Positions 5,552 through 5,912 of a stretch of DNA of 5,912 nt are shown here, in pieces. The notes under the pieces were generated by a model that did not search any database, was not told the origin of the DNA, and worked only from the letters and a program-made list of their open reading frames with translations. The translations under genes and the position numbers were made by a program. Within the stretch, counting starts at the first letter, position 1, and every line of letters begins with the position of its first letter. The DNA is from Actinomycetota bacterium (lineage in GTDB: Bacteria > Acidobacteriota > Blastocatellia > Chloracidobacteriales > Chloracidobacteriaceae): the NCBI GenBank assembly GCA_013298335.1, contig JAAFHI010000248.1, positions 1-5,912 on the forward strand, read 5' to 3'.

Positions 5552-5597
5552 CAAGGGTACGAACAAGGGGTTTTACAAGGGGTTTTCGATCCAAGGG
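5552..5597. promoter_or_regulatory. Four CAAGGG motifs in the divergent ATPase/methyltransferase promoter region
   Basis: CAAGGG occurs at 5552, 5564, 5576 and 5592, all in one direction, with steps of 12, 12 and 16 bases. The middle two belong to a perfect tandem duplication of ACAAGGGGTTTT (5563-5574 and 5575-5586); the outer two both read TCCAAGGG. The region is the only non-coding space between the ATPase start (5541) and the methyltransferase start (5624). The spacing is close to one helical turn, which would suit a regulator, but no protein is known to bind here and simple duplication is possible. Confidence 0.45.
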
Positions 5598-5606
5598 AAC
5601 TTATTT

Positions 5607-5611
5607 GGAGG
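5607..5611 (+). promoter_or_regulatory. Shine-Dalgarno site upstream of the methyltransferase
   Basis: GGAGG lies 12 bases before the GTG start at 5624. It is only five bases before an ATG at 5617, but that ATG is in another frame and reaches a stop at 5728-5730. The site therefore supports translation starting here but is better spaced for the wrong-frame ATG than for the methyltransferase. Confidence 0.5.
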
Positions 5612-5623
5612 TCGAAATGCACC

Positions 5624-5912
5624 GTGAGCCTCAGCCAAATCATTCATGGAGACTGCCTGAAGGCACTCCGCGCCATTCCTACCGAGTCGGTCGACATGAC
5701 GTTCGCCGACCCGCCGTTCAACCTGAATAAAAAATACAACAGCTACCGCGACCATCGCGAACTCGACGACTATCTCGACTGGTGTCGGGAGTGGCTGTCG
5801 GAGATGGTCCGCGTCACCAAGCCGTCGGGCAGCATTTTCGTCCACAACATTCCGAAGTGGCTCACGTACTACGCCACGTTTCTCAACGAACACGCCGATT
5901 TCAAGCACTGGA
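5624..5912 (+). CDS. Site-specific DNA methyltransferase, N-terminal part (runs off the right edge)
   Basis: Ninety-six codons are visible. Motif IV is DPPF at 29-32 in the context TFADPPFNLNKKY. The preceding IIHGDCLKALRAIP at 6-19 and the later KPSGSIFVHNIPKWL at 66-80 are typical of N6-adenine or N4-cytosine methyltransferases. With motif IV this close to the N-terminus, the AdoMet-binding motif I is expected downstream, as in the beta class; that part is outside the window. The enzyme would methylate DNA at a short target, in either a restriction-modification system or as an orphan. GTG at 5624 gives MSLSQIIHGDCL, the normal distance to GDC in the family, and no ATG is available in frame upstream. 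No restriction endonuclease is visible. The base methylated and the target cannot be told. Confidence 0.9.
   Translation, partial: MSLSQIIHGDCLKALRAIPTESVDMTFADPPFNLNKKYNSYRDHRELDDYLDWCREWLSEMVRVTKPSGSIFVHNIPKWLTYYATFLNEHADFKHW

Noticed and set aside
5573..5908. Minus-strand frame of 111 codons
   Set aside because: It is antisense to the methyltransferase, which has the DPPF and NIPKW motifs in the plus-strand frame.
1..5912. tRNA or rRNA genes
   Set aside because: No cloverleaf with a T-loop consensus and no conserved rRNA segment was noticed by eye in the non-coding stretches.

Overview
The window is a GC-rich stretch of bacterial chromosome (hand counts of 60-base lines in the core genes give about 62-63% GC). 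It holds a complete RNase J, a complete dipeptide/oligopeptide-type ABC permease, a complete AAA+ ATPase resembling the Ycf46 group, one unrecognised complete gene, and two genes cut by the window edges: an unrecognised one at the left and a DNA methyltransferase at the right. RNase J and the short low-complexity repeats between genes point away from the enterobacteria. The repeat style recalls metagenome contigs of PVC-like or Hydrogenedentes-like lineages, but that is an impression and no phylum can be fixed from these bases.

Layout. At 1-1920 two minus-strand genes, RNase J followed after 11 bases by an unknown gene, form an apparent operon. At 1921-2128 is a divergent intergenic region built largely from 9-base repeat units in two opposing blocks; the second block stops 8 bases before the permease start codon. 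At 2129-2941 is the plus-strand permease. At 2942-3340 is a gene-free stretch, with two GC hairpin repeats, a purine-rich spacer and a degenerate 21-base minisatellite. At 3341-3976 is a minus-strand gene of unknown function with lower GC than most of the window. At 3977-4041 are two more GC hairpin repeats in inverted orientation to the first two. At 4042-5541 is the minus-strand AAA+ ATPase. At 5542-5623 is a divergent promoter region with four CAAGGG motifs. From 5624 to the right edge is the start of a plus-strand methyltransferase.

The genes do not form one pathway. RNase J is an RNA-processing and decay enzyme, the permease is one subunit of an importer whose partners are not in view, and the AAA+ ATPase and methyltransferase share only a divergent promoter region. 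The most distinctive signal is repeat architecture. A two-hairpin element occurs twice in inverted orientation, each copy starting exactly at the TGA stop codon of a gene (permease and ATPase) with 30 identical bases. The two copies enclose the minisatellite and the unknown gene. No complete new defence or metabolic system can be demonstrated from this window.
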